A DNA stretch of 64,000 nucleotides, taken from assembly GCF_900573885.1 (NCBI RefSeq), contig NZ_UPSE01000154.1, forward strand, positions 141,161-205,160, given 5' to 3'. A program made the translations under genes and the position numbers. The notes under the pieces are model-generated. The model searched no databases, was not told where the DNA came from, and worked only from the letters and a program-made list of their open reading frames with translations. This DNA comes from Pseudomonas viridiflava (lineage in GTDB: Bacteria; Pseudomonadota; Gammaproteobacteria; Pseudomonadales; Pseudomonadaceae). Positions 9,659 to 18,862 of this stretch are shown here, one piece after another (the first letter of the stretch is position 1; each line of letters begins with the position of its first letter).

Positions 9659-10972
9659 ATGAAAACCCCCGTCTGGTTCCCCCAAAGCTTCTTCGCCCGC
9701 ACCCTTTGGTTGGTGTTGGTGGTGGTGCTGTTTTCCAAAGCGCTGACCCTCGTTTATCTGATGATGAACGAGGACGTGCTGGTGGACCGCCAGTACAGTC
9801 ACGGCGCTGCCCTGACGCTACGCGCGTATTGGGCGACCGAGGAAGACAAGCGCGCCGTCATTGAGAAGGCCGCCGGCTTGCGCTGGACCTCCGATGCCGA
9901 AGAGCCGCCTGGCGAGCAACATTGGCCGTACACCGGCATTTTCCAGCGGCAGATGCGGATGGAACTGGGGCCTGACACCGAAGTGCGCCTGCGCATTCAT
10001 CAGCCGTCTGCGCTGTGGGTGCGGGCGCCGGCGTTGGGCGATGGTTGGGTGGAAGTGCCGCTGTACCCGCATCCGCTGCGCGGGCAGAAAATCTGGGGCG
10101 TGTTGGGCTGGTTTCTGGCCATTGGCGTGCTGTCGACGGCGGCGGCGTGGATCTTCGTGCGTCAGCTCAATCAGCCGCTGCAACGCCTGGTATCGGCGAC
10201 GCGCCAGTTGGGGCAGGGCCGCAGCGTACGGTTGCCGATCAGCGACACGCCCAGCGAAATGACCGAGGTCTACAGCGCCTTCAACCAGATGGCCGACGGC
10301 CTGGAGCAAGCCGCCCGTGAGCGTGAGCTGATGCTGGCCGGCGTTTCCCACGACCTGCGCACGCCACTCACGCGTTTGCGTTTGGGCCTGGAATTGCTCA
10401 ACAGCGACACCGAGCTGGTTGAAGACATGGTGCGCGACATTGAAGACATGGACGCCATCCTCGACCAGTTCCTGGCCTTTATTCGCGACGGTCGCGACGA
10501 GCGCCTGGAAGAGGTGGACCTGGCCGATCTGGTGGCCGACGCCGTGGCGCCGTTCAATCACGACAAGGAAAACGTGCGTCTTTGCCTGGAACCTGTGCCG
10601 CCGTTCCCGCTGCGGCGGGTGTCGATGAAGCGTCTGCTCAACAACCTGATCGAAAACGCCCTGCACCATGGCGGCAATGCGGTGGAAGTGGCGGCGTATG
10701 TGTCGGGCGATAGCAGCGCGCCGTACGTGGTGCTCAGCGTGCTGGACCGAGGAAACGGCATCGATCCCTCGGAGCTGGACGACATCTTCAACCCGTTCAT
10801 TCGCGGCGACCGCGCCCGTGGCGGCAAAGGCACCGGTTTAGGCCTGGCCATCGTCAAACGCATCGCCGCCCAGCACGGCGGTAGCGTAGAGCTGCGCAAC
10901 CGCTCCGGCGGCGGGCTGGAAGCGCGGGTTTGTTTGCCCCTGGGCCTGCTGCTGCCGCGCGACGCGGTGTAG
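9659..10972 (+). CDS. amgS: EnvZ-family sensor histidine kinase (AmgS)
   Basis: A 437-residue inner-membrane kinase, partner of AmgR. I chose the ATG at 9659 (MKTPVWFPQSFFARTLWLVL) because the frame upstream runs through a REP element. TM1 is about residues 15-36, a periplasmic sensor region 37-146, TM2 147-167, HAMP about 168-222 (RQLNQPLQRLVSATRQLG), HisKA with H231 in GVSHDLRTPLTRLRLGLELL, and the ATPase domain with N-box NLIENALHHGG, DRGNGID and GKGTGLGLAIV. All catalytic boxes are intact. A REP pair separates it from amgR, yet the two are probably co-transcribed. The P. aeruginosa counterpart is PA5199. Confidence 0.93.
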   Translation: MKTPVWFPQSFFARTLWLVLVVVLFSKALTLVYLMMNEDVLVDRQYSHGAALTLRAYWATEEDKRAVIEKAAGLRWTSDAEEPPGEQHWPYTGIFQRQMRMELGPDTEVRLRIHQPSALWVRAPALGDGWVEVPLYPHPLRGQKIWGVLGWFLAIGVLSTAAAWIFVRQLNQPLQRLVSATRQLGQGRSVRLPISDTPSEMTEVYSAFNQMADGLEQAARERELMLAGVSHDLRTPLTRLRLGLELLNSDTELVEDMVRDIEDMDAILDQFLAFIRDGRDERLEEVDLADLVADAVAPFNHDKENVRLCLEPVPPFPLRRVSMKRLLNNLIENALHHGGNAVEVAAYVSGDSSAPYVVLSVLDRGNGIDPSELDDIFNPFIRGDRARGGKGTGLGLAIVKRIAAQHGGSVELRNRSGGGLEARVCLPLGLLLPRDAV

Positions 10973-10977
10973 CAGTC

Positions 10978-11070
10978 GGGCTTCGCTGCGCTCACCGAGC
11001 GCGGACCGACACAACCGACGCCAACCCACATGGTACGTAGGTTGGGTTGAGCGCAGCGAAGCCCAACGAA
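10978..11070. repeat. intergenic repeat of the GTAGGTTGGGTTGAGC family
   Basis: An inverted arm GGGCTTCGCTGCGCTCA near 10979 faces GTAGGTTGGGTTGAGCGCAG near 11036, which continues into GCGAAGCCCAACG. The same family lies at 24928-25086 and 48632-48664. Such elements are dispersed in Pseudomonas genomes between genes; function unknown. Confidence 0.7.
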
Positions 11071-11166
11071 GCCCACGCATAATTCCTCTCTAGGTACTGG
11101 CAAAACAGCACCACGCCTTTCGTGGCGCTGTTCTATGCTATGGCAGCGTCTTGTACCGAGGTCCGC

Positions 11167-14100
11167 ATGCCGGCTGTTTTCAATCATCCCCCGAAGTGGA
11201 CCTGGTGGCTGCCGCTACCGCTGTTGCATTTAGCGACGTGGTGCTCGCTGTCTACCCAATTCACGCAAGGTCTGGCGCTCTGGTACCTGCCCTTCGCCCT
11301 TGGCCTGGTGTTCACCTTCTGGTGGGGGCCGCGTGTGCTGCTGGCGGTTTACATCAACGCCGCCGTCAGCGCGCCGCTGTGGGGCGTGGCGTGGCAATGG
11401 GGCCCGGTGTTCGGGTTGCCCGAGGTGGTTGCCGTCGCTTCCGGTTGGTGGCTGCTGAGTCGACGGCCGTTTGATTTCGCCCTGCCAGACCTCAGCCACC
11501 TCATCCGCTATCTGCTGCTCGGCGTCCTGGTGCCCGTATCGTTGCTGGCGCTGTCGAAACAAGCCGCGCTGTTTCTCTGTTTGCACGTACCGAAAAACGA
11601 TTGGGCAATAGATAGCCTGAACATGTGGCTGGCCGACAGCTTCAGCACCCTGGTAATCGTCACGCCGCTGCTCAGTTACCTGACTTCCTACATGCGCCGC
11701 CTGGGCTGGGTGGCGCCGTATGCGCAAGCCAGCGCAGGCGATCAGCGCGTCGAGCTGCTGGCCGAACCGCTACGCCGTTCGCCGCCTTGGTGGTTGCTGG
11801 TCGGCTTGATGCTAGGTCTGCCCCTGCTGCTGGACGTACTGCCGGTGCCGCTGGAATTGCCGCTGCTCGGCGTGGTGATGCTCAGTCTGGCGATGCTCTG
11901 GGGGTTTCCCGGCGCACTGTGCGGCGCGATAACCAGCAGCCTGGTGGTGCTCGCCTTGCCGCTGCTGCAGGAACGCCCCAATCCCGGTGCCCTGCTGAGC
12001 GCGCCCCTCACCGAGCTGCACCTCAGCGTGCTGTTGCTGATGATCGCCACCTTGCTGATTGGCCGCAGCCTCAGCGACTTGCGCCTGGCCCTCAGCCGCA
12101 GCGCCCATATGCAGCAGCAACTGGCCCTGGCCAACCTGGCGCTGGAAGCCAGTCCACTGGGCATCACCATCGCCGATGCGCGCCAGCCCGATTTTCCGAT
12201 GATCTACTGCAATCCGATGTTCGAGCGCATCACCGGGTACAGCAGCAGCGAAGCGCTAGGGGAAAACTGCCGCTTCCTGCAAGGCACCGACCGTAACCAG
12301 GCCGACCTCCATCGCGTGCGCGCCGCCCTTCAGCGCGGCGAGGCTACGCAGGTGATCCTGCGCAACTACCGCAAAAACGGCACGCTGTTCTGGAACGAAA
12401 TCACCCTGTCGCCGTTGCGTGACGACCAGGGCATCAGCCATTACATCTCCCTGCAAAACGACGTGACATCCCGCGAGCGCCTGGCCAGCGAGGTGTCGGC
12501 ACGCCGCGAGGAACTGCTGCGCCAAACCCATTTGCTGTCGCAGACCGAGGCCATCGCCGACATCGGTGGCTGGGTGCTCGAGGTGCCGGGCCTGGACATG
12601 TTCTGGAGCGAAGGCTGCTTCCGCCTCTACGAACTCGACCCCACCGGCGCCACGCCGAATTTCGACCAGGCCATCAGCTATCTGGATAAAGAAGGCCAGG
12701 CCATTGCGCGGCGCACCGTCACCGACACCCTGAGCGATGGCCGCTCGTTTGATGTGGAAGTCCGGCTGATAACCGCCAAAGGAAACTCGCGATTCCTGCG
12801 GGTTATGGGCTTGGCGGAAATGGACGAAGGCCAGGTGATCCGCATCTATGGCGCCATTCAGGACATCTCTGCCCGCAAGCTTGCCGAGCAGCAGCTACGC
12901 GAGCGGGACGAATGGCTGCGTCTGTTCTTTGAAGCGCCGCTGATCGGCATGGCCATGATCAGCCCGCAAGGCATGTGGCTGGAGGTGAATAGCAAGCTCT
13001 GCCAGGTGCTCGGCCGCGGACGCGATTACCTGCGCAACTGCGGTTGGGCGCAGATCACCCATGGCGACGATTTGCTTATTGAGCAGCCGTTGTTCGAGAG
13101 CGTTGCCCTCGGCGAGCGTGACGACTACGAACTGGAAAAACGCTTCCTGCGCGAAGACGGCAGCGTCATTTATACGCGTCTGAGCCTGCGCGCCGTGCGC
13201 GATCCCCAGGGGCAACTGGAAGCCTGTCTGGCGCTGATCGAAGACATCACCGCCCGTTACGAAGCCGAGGCGCGCTACCGCACGCTGGTCGAACACGCGC
13301 CGGAAGCCATTCTTCTATTTACCGAAGACGGCGGTCTGGTCGATGTAAACGAAAATGCCGAGCGCCTGTTCAAGCTCAGTCGCCATGAGCTGATTGGCCG
13401 TCGGCCCGTCGAACTCAGCCCGGCCCGCCAGGCCGATGGGCGCCTGTCCGTGCAGGCCGGCAGCGGCTATACCACGGCGGCACTGGAAGGCGCGGCGCCG
13501 GTATTCGAGTGGTTGCACCGCGACAGCGCCGGGCGCCAGCTGCCGTGCGAGGTTCGCCTGGTGCGTATGCCCGGCGAGCAGAAGCTGATTCGTGCGAGCG
13601 TTACCGACATTTCCGAACGCCAGCGCTACCAGCGGGAAATCGAACGCCTGGCCTACAGTGACGAACTCACCGGCCTGCCCAATCGCCGGCTGTTGCTCGA
13701 CCGTCTGCAGCACGCCATGACCCGCGAAATTCGCGACAGCTCGTTTGGCGCGCTGCTGTTTATCGACCTCGACCACTTCAAAACCGTAAACGACAGCCTT
13801 GGCCACCCGGTCGGCGATGCGCTGTTGCGCGAAGTCACCACGCGGCTCGCCGGCTGCCTGCGCGCCGAGGACACCCTGGCGCGCCTCGGCGGTGACGAAT
13901 TTGTGGTGCTGCTGGAAAGCATCGGCGACAACCCGGAGATCGCCGGCGAGCACGCCGCCGACGTCGGCGAAAAACTGCTGCAGAGCTTGCTTGGCAGCTA
14001 CCACATCGACGGCCACGAGCTGTCCATCAGCGCCAGCATCGGCATCGCCTTGCACCCGGTGGGTGAACAGGGCGCCGCCGATGTGCTGAAACAGGCCGAC

Positions 14101-14949
14101 ACGGCTATGTACCGCGCCAAACGCGGCGGGCGCAACGCTCTGCACTTCTTCGCCCCGGCCATGCAGGCCGCCATTGACCAGCGCCTGCAACTGCAAGGCG
14201 AACTGCGCCAGGCGATAGCCCGCAACCAACTGCACCTGGCCTTCCAGCCGCAGCTCGAGCTGAAAACCGGCAAGGTGGTAGGCGCTGAAGTACTGCTGCG
14301 CTGGACCCACCCCGAACGCGGCGAAATTCCTCCCGCGCAGTTCATTCCCCTGGCCGAAGAAACCGGGCTGATCCTCGACATCGGCGCCTGGGTGCTCGAC
14401 GAAGCGTGCGCCGCACTTTCGCGCTGGCACTGGCGCTTGCCGGAGCTGGTGCTGGCCGTCAACCTCAGCCCCCACGAGCTGCGCCAGTTCGACGTGGTAC
14501 AGCGCGTCGCCGACTGCCTCAACCGCCACGACCTGCCGGCGCGCGTGCTGGAGCTGGAAATCACCGAAGGCGTGCTGCTTGAAGATGTCGACCAATGCAT
14601 CGCCGCCATGCAGGCACTGAAAACCTTGGGCGTGCGCTTCGCCATTGACGATTTCGGCACCGGCTATTCCTCGCTCACCTACCTCAAGCGCTTGCCGCTG
14701 GACCGACTGAAAGTGGACCGCAGCTTCGTCAACGACCTGCCCGACGATGCCAGCGGAATGATGCTGGTCGAAACCATCCTGATGATCGCCCGCAACCTCG
14801 GGCTGGAATGCGTGGCCGAAGGCATCGAAAACTCCGCGCAGTTCGAGAGCCTGCGCGGGCTCGATTGCGCGTTGGGGCAGGGGTTCTTCTTCAGTCACCC
14901 GTTGAGTGAGGAAGAGTTTCTGACGTGGTTGCAGCAGCGGGGTAGCTAG
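11167..14949 (+). CDS. MASE1-LOV-PAS-PAS-PAS-GGDEF-EAL c-di-GMP turnover protein
   Basis: A 1260-residue inner-membrane enzyme. I prefer the ATG at 11167, preceded by GAGG at six bases, over an upstream ATG at 11122. Residues 1-315 hold a polytopic MASE1-like sensor. The first PAS-type domain (about 330-440) has a full LOV signature: C368 in GENCRFLQG, N400, N410 and Q430 at the spacing of flavin-binding LOV domains. Three further PAS domains follow (about 445-570, 575-700, 700-820). GGDEF is at 907-911 with an RAED inhibitory site five residues before it. The EAL domain (about 990-1250) has EVL in place of EAL and an intact DDFGTGYSS. It may both make and degrade c-di-GMP, gated by blue light and a membrane signal; the light gating is inference. 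Confidence 0.9.
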   Translation: MPAVFNHPPKWTWWLPLPLLHLATWCSLSTQFTQGLALWYLPFALGLVFTFWWGPRVLLAVYINAAVSAPLWGVAWQWGPVFGLPEVVAVASGWWLLSRRPFDFALPDLSHLIRYLLLGVLVPVSLLALSKQAALFLCLHVPKNDWAIDSLNMWLADSFSTLVIVTPLLSYLTSYMRRLGWVAPYAQASAGDQRVELLAEPLRRSPPWWLLVGLMLGLPLLLDVLPVPLELPLLGVVMLSLAMLWGFPGALCGAITSSLVVLALPLLQERPNPGALLSAPLTELHLSVLLLMIATLLIGRSLSDLRLALSRSAHMQQQLALANLALEASPLGITIADARQPDFPMIYCNPMFERITGYSSSEALGENCRFLQGTDRNQADLHRVRAALQRGEATQVILRNYRKNGTLFWNEITLSPLRDDQGISHYISLQNDVTSRERLASEVSARREELLRQTHLLSQTEAIADIGGWVLEVPGLDMFWSEGCFRLYELDPTGATPNFDQAISYLDKEGQAIARRTVTDTLSDGRSFDVEVRLITAKGNSRFLRVMGLAEMDEGQVIRIYGAIQDISARKLAEQQLRERDEWLRLFFEAPLIGMAMISPQGMWLEVNSKLCQVLGRGRDYLRNCGWAQITHGDDLLIEQPLFESVALGERDDYELEKRFLREDGSVIYTRLSLRAVRDPQGQLEACLALIEDITARYEAEARYRTLVEHAPEAILLFTEDGGLVDVNENAERLFKLSRHELIGRRPVELSPARQADGRLSVQAGSGYTTAALEGAAPVFEWLHRDSAGRQLPCEVRLVRMPGEQKLIRASVTDISERQRYQREIERLAYSDELTGLPNRRLLLDRLQHAMTREIRDSSFGALLFIDLDHFKTVNDSLGHPVGDALLREVTTRLAGCLRAEDTLARLGGDEFVVLLESIGDNPEIAGEHAADVGEKLLQSLLGSYHIDGHELSISASIGIALHPVGEQGAADVLKQADTAMYRAKRGGRNALHFFAPAMQAAIDQRLQLQGELRQAIARNQLHLAFQPQLELKTGKVVGAEVLLRWTHPERGEIPPAQFIPLAEETGLILDIGAWVLDEACAALSRWHWRLPELVLAVNLSPHELRQFDVVQRVADCLNRHDLPARVLELEITEGVLLEDVDQCIAAMQALKTLGVRFAIDDFGTGYSSLTYLKRLPLDRLKVDRSFVNDLPDDASGMMLVETILMIARNLGLECVAEGIENSAQFESLRGLDCALGQGFFFSHPLSEEEFLTWLQQRGS

Positions 14950-14972
14950 CCAGCGTTGCGGGCAAGATCAAA

Positions 14973-15124
14973 GGCCCCTCTCCCCCAGCCCCTCTCCCGC
15001 AGGCGGGCGAGGGGTGACGTAAGGTTGCGACCGAGCTTTTCCGCTTTAGGTCTGATGCTGCAGCGAATGCTAACGCGGTCGGCCCCCTCTCCCGTTTACG
15101 GGAGAGGGCTGGGGAGAGGGGCCT
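14973..15124. repeat. two palindromic CCCCTCTCCC-type repeats
   Basis: Module 1 (14973-15014) has CCCCTCTCCCGC facing GCGGGCGAGGGG. Module 2 (15081-15122) has CCCTCTCCCGTTTACGGGAG facing a GGGAGAGGGG tail. They occupy the 259-base gap before the hybrid kinase and match units of the tandem array at 3364-3799. Either could fold as a strong hairpin at the end of the c-di-GMP gene transcript, though no uridine run follows. Confidence 0.8.
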
Positions 15125-15208
15125 TTTTTGATGTATTGCGCGTTTGAATCCCCCCACGCTTTTGCGTAGCGTGCATTCCCTCTACATCCCCCACGCTGCG
15201 AGGCCTCC

Positions 15209-18200
15209 GTGGCTGCTCTTCGTCTGCTGCTGTTGTCGCTGTTGCTGGCGTGTTCTGCCTCTGCGTGGGCGGGGTATCCGGGGTCGGTGGATTTGCGTGC
15301 CTGGTCGCCCGATGCCGAGCCGATGCGCATTATGAATGGCCAGTGGCTGCTCACCTGGCGTGACGGTGCCCATGCGCCGCAGCGGGTGACGTTGCCGTTT
15401 ACCTGGCACAGCGGCACGCCGAAGTGGTGGGGTGAGGTCGGGTTTGGGCGGGTGGAGTTCAGCACGCAACTGTTGTTGCCGGTCTCCAATGAGCCGCTGG
15501 CGCTGTATATCGATGCGCTCAAGTCTGCCGGCCGTGTCTGGGTAGACGGCCAGTTGGTGGCCACGGCCGGCCGTGTCGGCGAGGCCGATGTCGAGCAACC
15601 GCGCATTCGCCCTTTGTTGATTCCTCTGCCCATCGGCGCCGACAGCGTGCTGGTGCGTATTGAGGTGTCTAATCACTTTCACCGCGAAGGCGGCATCGAC
15701 ATGCCGATTCTGGTGGGCGCCCGCAATTACCTCGAACACCGCGCCGCTATTGGCCAGGGCGTGCAACTGTTCACGCTGGGCGGCTGCATTCTGATGGCGT
15801 TCTATCTGTTGCTGCTGGGCAGTTGGAACAGTCAGCAGATGCTCAGCGGTCCGTTCAGTTTGATGCTGGGTTTGGCGGCGATGAGCGCAGCGGCCAACAG
15901 CAGCATGATGGACAACCTGGACCTGCCCACCAGCCTGATCTATCACATCAAATACATCTGCCAGATTCTCTATCCCGCCATCTACGCGCTGCTGTTGCGC
16001 CGGCTGTTTCCGGAAGAGTCGAGCCTGATTGTGGCGCGCGCGCTGCTGGCGATAGCGGTGGTGATCACGCTTTTGATTCTGCTCACGCCGCCCGCACTGT
16101 TCACCGCTACGCGTGAACTGGCAGCGGTGTTGGTAGTGGGCTCGTGTATCTATTTTCTCAGCAACATCATTCACGCCGTGCTGCGTCATCGCGACGGCGC
16201 GCAGAGCATTTTGCTCGGCATGCTGGTGGTCACGGCGGCGGTGTGCAACGACGTGCTGCTGTACACCGAAGGCCTGGTGACGGTCAGTGTGTTTCCCTTG
16301 GGCGTGCTGGGTTTGCTGCTGTCTCACGGCGTGGTGCTGGGGCAGCGCATGCTCGCCGCGCTGCGGCACAACGTAGAACTGTCGGACCACCTCCAGCGGC
16401 TGAACACGTCGCTGGAGCAGCGTGTGGAACAGCGCACCGCCGTGCTGCGGCAGAACCGCGATCTACTCGACCGCACCCTCGAACACATGGACGCCGCGCT
16501 GCTATCGGTAGACGGCCAGGGCACCATTCTGGCAATCAACCAGCGCTTCCGCCGGCTGTTCGGGATGACAGCCGAGGTGGCGACGCGCGAGCAGTTACTC
16601 GAACGTTTGGGGCAGGCCGAGCTGGCGCTGGACCCTTGCGAGTGCGCGTTGCTGTTGCCGGCGATTGGTCAGGAGCTGCGCGCCCGTGAAGACCTGCCGC
16701 TGGCCAACCGGCTGATCATCGACGTGCGCCGCCGCTCGCTGGCGGACGGCGGCTGGGTGTCGACGTTTGAAGATGTCACCAGCCAGCGTCTGGCCGAACT
16801 CGGCGTGCAGGGCGGCGACATTGGCCATTGGAAGTTCGATGTGCACAAGCGCCAGCTGGAAGGCACGGAACGCTGCTGGAGCATGTTGGGGTATCACAGC
16901 GAAGCCATCGGCACGCCGAACCTGCTCAGCCTCAGCCACCCGCAGGACCGCAACCGGTTGCTGAGCGAAGTGCTGCATGCACGGCGTGGCAAAGGCGAGC
17001 TGCAGTGCACCTTGCGCCTGGCTCACGGCAACGGCGACTGGCTGTGGGTATCGCTGCGCGGGCGCTGCATTCTCGACCGCGGCCAGCGGCCACGGTATTG
17101 GATTGGCGTGATCGAGGACATCGACCGCGAGGTGTGCGCGCAACTGGCGCTGGAACAGGCCCGCGACCAGGCCGTGCGCGAGGCCCGGCAAAACGAAGAA
17201 CTGCTTGCCACCCTCAGCCATGAACTGCGTACGCCGCTGGTGGCAATTCAGGGCCACATCTCGCTGTTGCTCGATCAGCATGAGCTGCACGTGGCGATGC
17301 GCCGACGGCTCGACACGGTGCAGAACGCCTCGCGCAACCTCACCGATGTGCTCGACGGCCTGCTGGCGCTGGCCCGTAGCGAAACGGCCAAGCTGCCGCT
17401 GCGGGTGCCGTTCGACCTCGCCGCACTGGTGCGCGAATGCGTGGAGGTAATGCGCCTGCAAGCCGGGGCCAAGCAGCTGACGCTGAGCCTGCACATGGAC
17501 CTCGGCGAGCGCTGCTGGGTCGAAGGCAGCCCGGTGGGCGTGCGGCAAGTGCTCTACAACCTGCTGGGCAACGCGATCAAGTTCACCCAGCAGGGCGGCA
17601 TCAATGTGCGGGTGCAGGCCGACGCCCAGGGCGAAGGTTTCATTCTGGTGGTCACCGACACCGGCATGGGCATTCCCGATGACTTGCAGTCGCAGGTGTT
17701 CGCCGCCTTTACCCGGCTCGACCAGCACAGCCATCAGCCGGGCGTGGGCTTGGGGTTGTATATCGTGCGTCGGCTGGTGCAGTTGCTCGGTGGCGAAATC
17801 AGCCTGCAAAGCAGCGTGGACGTGGGCTCGTGTTTCCGTCTGGCGTTACCGTGGCCGCCGTTGCTGCGGCATCAGCCGGAGCTGAACCTGGACGTGCCGC
17901 TGGACGGCTTGTACGTGCTGCTGGTGGAAGACGTGCCAGTCAGCCGCGAAGTGACCCGCGAGCTGCTGCTCAGTTGGGGCTGCCTGGTGGACACCGCGGT
18001 CGACGGCGAAGGCGCCATCGCCAGTTGCCAGGAGCACGATTACGACCTGGTGCTGATGGATATGCGCCTGCCCGACATGGACGGGCTGGAAGCCAGCCGC
18101 ATGATTCGCCAGCAACAAGGTGACGTCGGTCCGCTGATGGTGGCGCTCACTGCCAACGCCACCGACCTCGACCGCCAGGCCTGCCTGCAGGCCGGCCTTG

Positions 18201-18634
18201 ATGGCGTGCTGGCCAAGCCCCTGCAACGCCGCCACTTGCAGGCGCTGTTGAGCGGCGAAGACATGTTCGCGCCGTCTGCCGCCGATCTTGCCAGTGGCGA
18301 CGAGCGCGCCCTGGCCGCGCCGCGCTTTGAGCAGTTGCGGCAATGGTTGGGCGCCACGCTGTTCGACCGCTTGCTGCCCTCGTTTCTGGCCTCGCTGGAG
18401 GAAGTGCGCGAAGGCGTTCAGGAATTGCTGACAGCGCCGAGCAGTGAGGCAGTGCAGGCGCGGCGCAGCGCCTTGTTGCACCGGTTGCAGGGCAGCGCGG
18501 CGAACTTCGGGCTGCATGGGCTGGCGCGCCAGAGCCTGGCTGCCCAGCGCGGCGACATTGCGCTGGAGGTGCTGCGCGATGTGCTGGACGACCATTTGCG
18601 CGTATTGCGCGTTGAACTGGAGCGCGTGATTTAA
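15209..18634 (+). CDS. hybrid sensor histidine kinase, 7TMR-DISM type (AgtS-like)
   Basis: A 1141-residue membrane kinase starting at GTG 15209, with GAGG five bases upstream. A signal peptide (MAALRLLLLSLLLACSASAWA) leads to a periplasmic jellyroll DISM domain (about 25-185), seven membrane helices (about 195-395), a coiled coil (LSDHLQRLNTSLEQRVEQR), PAS-like segments, HisKA with H671 (TLSHELRTPL), an ATPase domain (NLLGNAIKF, DTGMGIP, GVGLGLYIV), a receiver domain with D951 (LMDMRLPDMDG), and a C-terminal Hpt domain with H1091 (LLHRLQGSAANFGL). A full H-D-H relay is therefore present. Its place just before an agtABCD-like importer suggests it senses omega-amino acids, as AgtS does in P. 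aeruginosa. No separate response regulator lies beside it. Confidence 0.88.
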   Translation: MAALRLLLLSLLLACSASAWAGYPGSVDLRAWSPDAEPMRIMNGQWLLTWRDGAHAPQRVTLPFTWHSGTPKWWGEVGFGRVEFSTQLLLPVSNEPLALYIDALKSAGRVWVDGQLVATAGRVGEADVEQPRIRPLLIPLPIGADSVLVRIEVSNHFHREGGIDMPILVGARNYLEHRAAIGQGVQLFTLGGCILMAFYLLLLGSWNSQQMLSGPFSLMLGLAAMSAAANSSMMDNLDLPTSLIYHIKYICQILYPAIYALLLRRLFPEESSLIVARALLAIAVVITLLILLTPPALFTATRELAAVLVVGSCIYFLSNIIHAVLRHRDGAQSILLGMLVVTAAVCNDVLLYTEGLVTVSVFPLGVLGLLLSHGVVLGQRMLAALRHNVELSDHLQRLNTSLEQRVEQRTAVLRQNRDLLDRTLEHMDAALLSVDGQGTILAINQRFRRLFGMTAEVATREQLLERLGQAELALDPCECALLLPAIGQELRAREDLPLANRLIIDVRRRSLADGGWVSTFEDVTSQRLAELGVQGGDIGHWKFDVHKRQLEGTERCWSMLGYHSEAIGTPNLLSLSHPQDRNRLLSEVLHARRGKGELQCTLRLAHGNGDWLWVSLRGRCILDRGQRPRYWIGVIEDIDREVCAQLALEQARDQAVREARQNEELLATLSHELRTPLVAIQGHISLLLDQHELHVAMRRRLDTVQNASRNLTDVLDGLLALARSETAKLPLRVPFDLAALVRECVEVMRLQAGAKQLTLSLHMDLGERCWVEGSPVGVRQVLYNLLGNAIKFTQQGGINVRVQADAQGEGFILVVTDTGMGIPDDLQSQVFAAFTRLDQHSHQPGVGLGLYIVRRLVQLLGGEISLQSSVDVGSCFRLALPWPPLLRHQPELNLDVPLDGLYVLLVEDVPVSREVTRELLLSWGCLVDTAVDGEGAIASCQEHDYDLVLMDMRLPDMDGLEASRMIRQQQGDVGPLMVALTANATDLDRQACLQAGLDGVLAKPLQRRHLQALLSGEDMFAPSAADLASGDERALAAPRFEQLRQWLGATLFDRLLPSFLASLEEVREGVQELLTAPSSEAVQARRSALLHRLQGSAANFGLHGLARQSLAAQRGDIALEVLRDVLDDHLRVLRVELERVI

Positions 18635-18734
18635 GGCGCTCCCGGCCGGCGATTATCTATTTACGACCTCGCCGGCCGGTGTCGCCGCTCTGGCTTCTCA
18701 TGCGCGGGTTTGGCAATGCCCAAACGCGCCACCG

Positions 18735-18755
18735 GGGTAGGGCAATCCCTACCCT
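18735..18755. promoter_or_regulatory. candidate operator: perfect palindrome GGGTAGGG-CAAT-CCCTACCC
   Basis: Two perfect 8-base arms around a CAAT spacer lie 108 bases upstream of the importer ATPase start, in the only sizeable gap of this block. The length and symmetry suit a dimeric LuxR-family response regulator such as AgtR. That protein is not encoded here, so the link is inference. Confidence 0.55.
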
Positions 18756-18862
18756 CAGACTTCCGTTGCGCTTATAGCAATCTCTCATAGCCACCGATTT
18801 GCGCGGGCGCCAGGGTTCTCTAGCCTTAAGGCACGACGTACATAATCAAAAAGGGTGGGGTC

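Noticed and set aside
14278..14300. EAL domain inactive because EAL reads EVL
   Set aside because: EVL variants occur in active phosphodiesterases and the remaining residues (DDFGTGYSS, ELEITEG, LKVDRSFV, VAEGIE) are intact.
13315..14898. 527-residue open frame antisense to the GGDEF-EAL region
   Set aside because: Antisense shadow of a high-GC gene; the sense strand carries intact GGDEF and EAL motifs.
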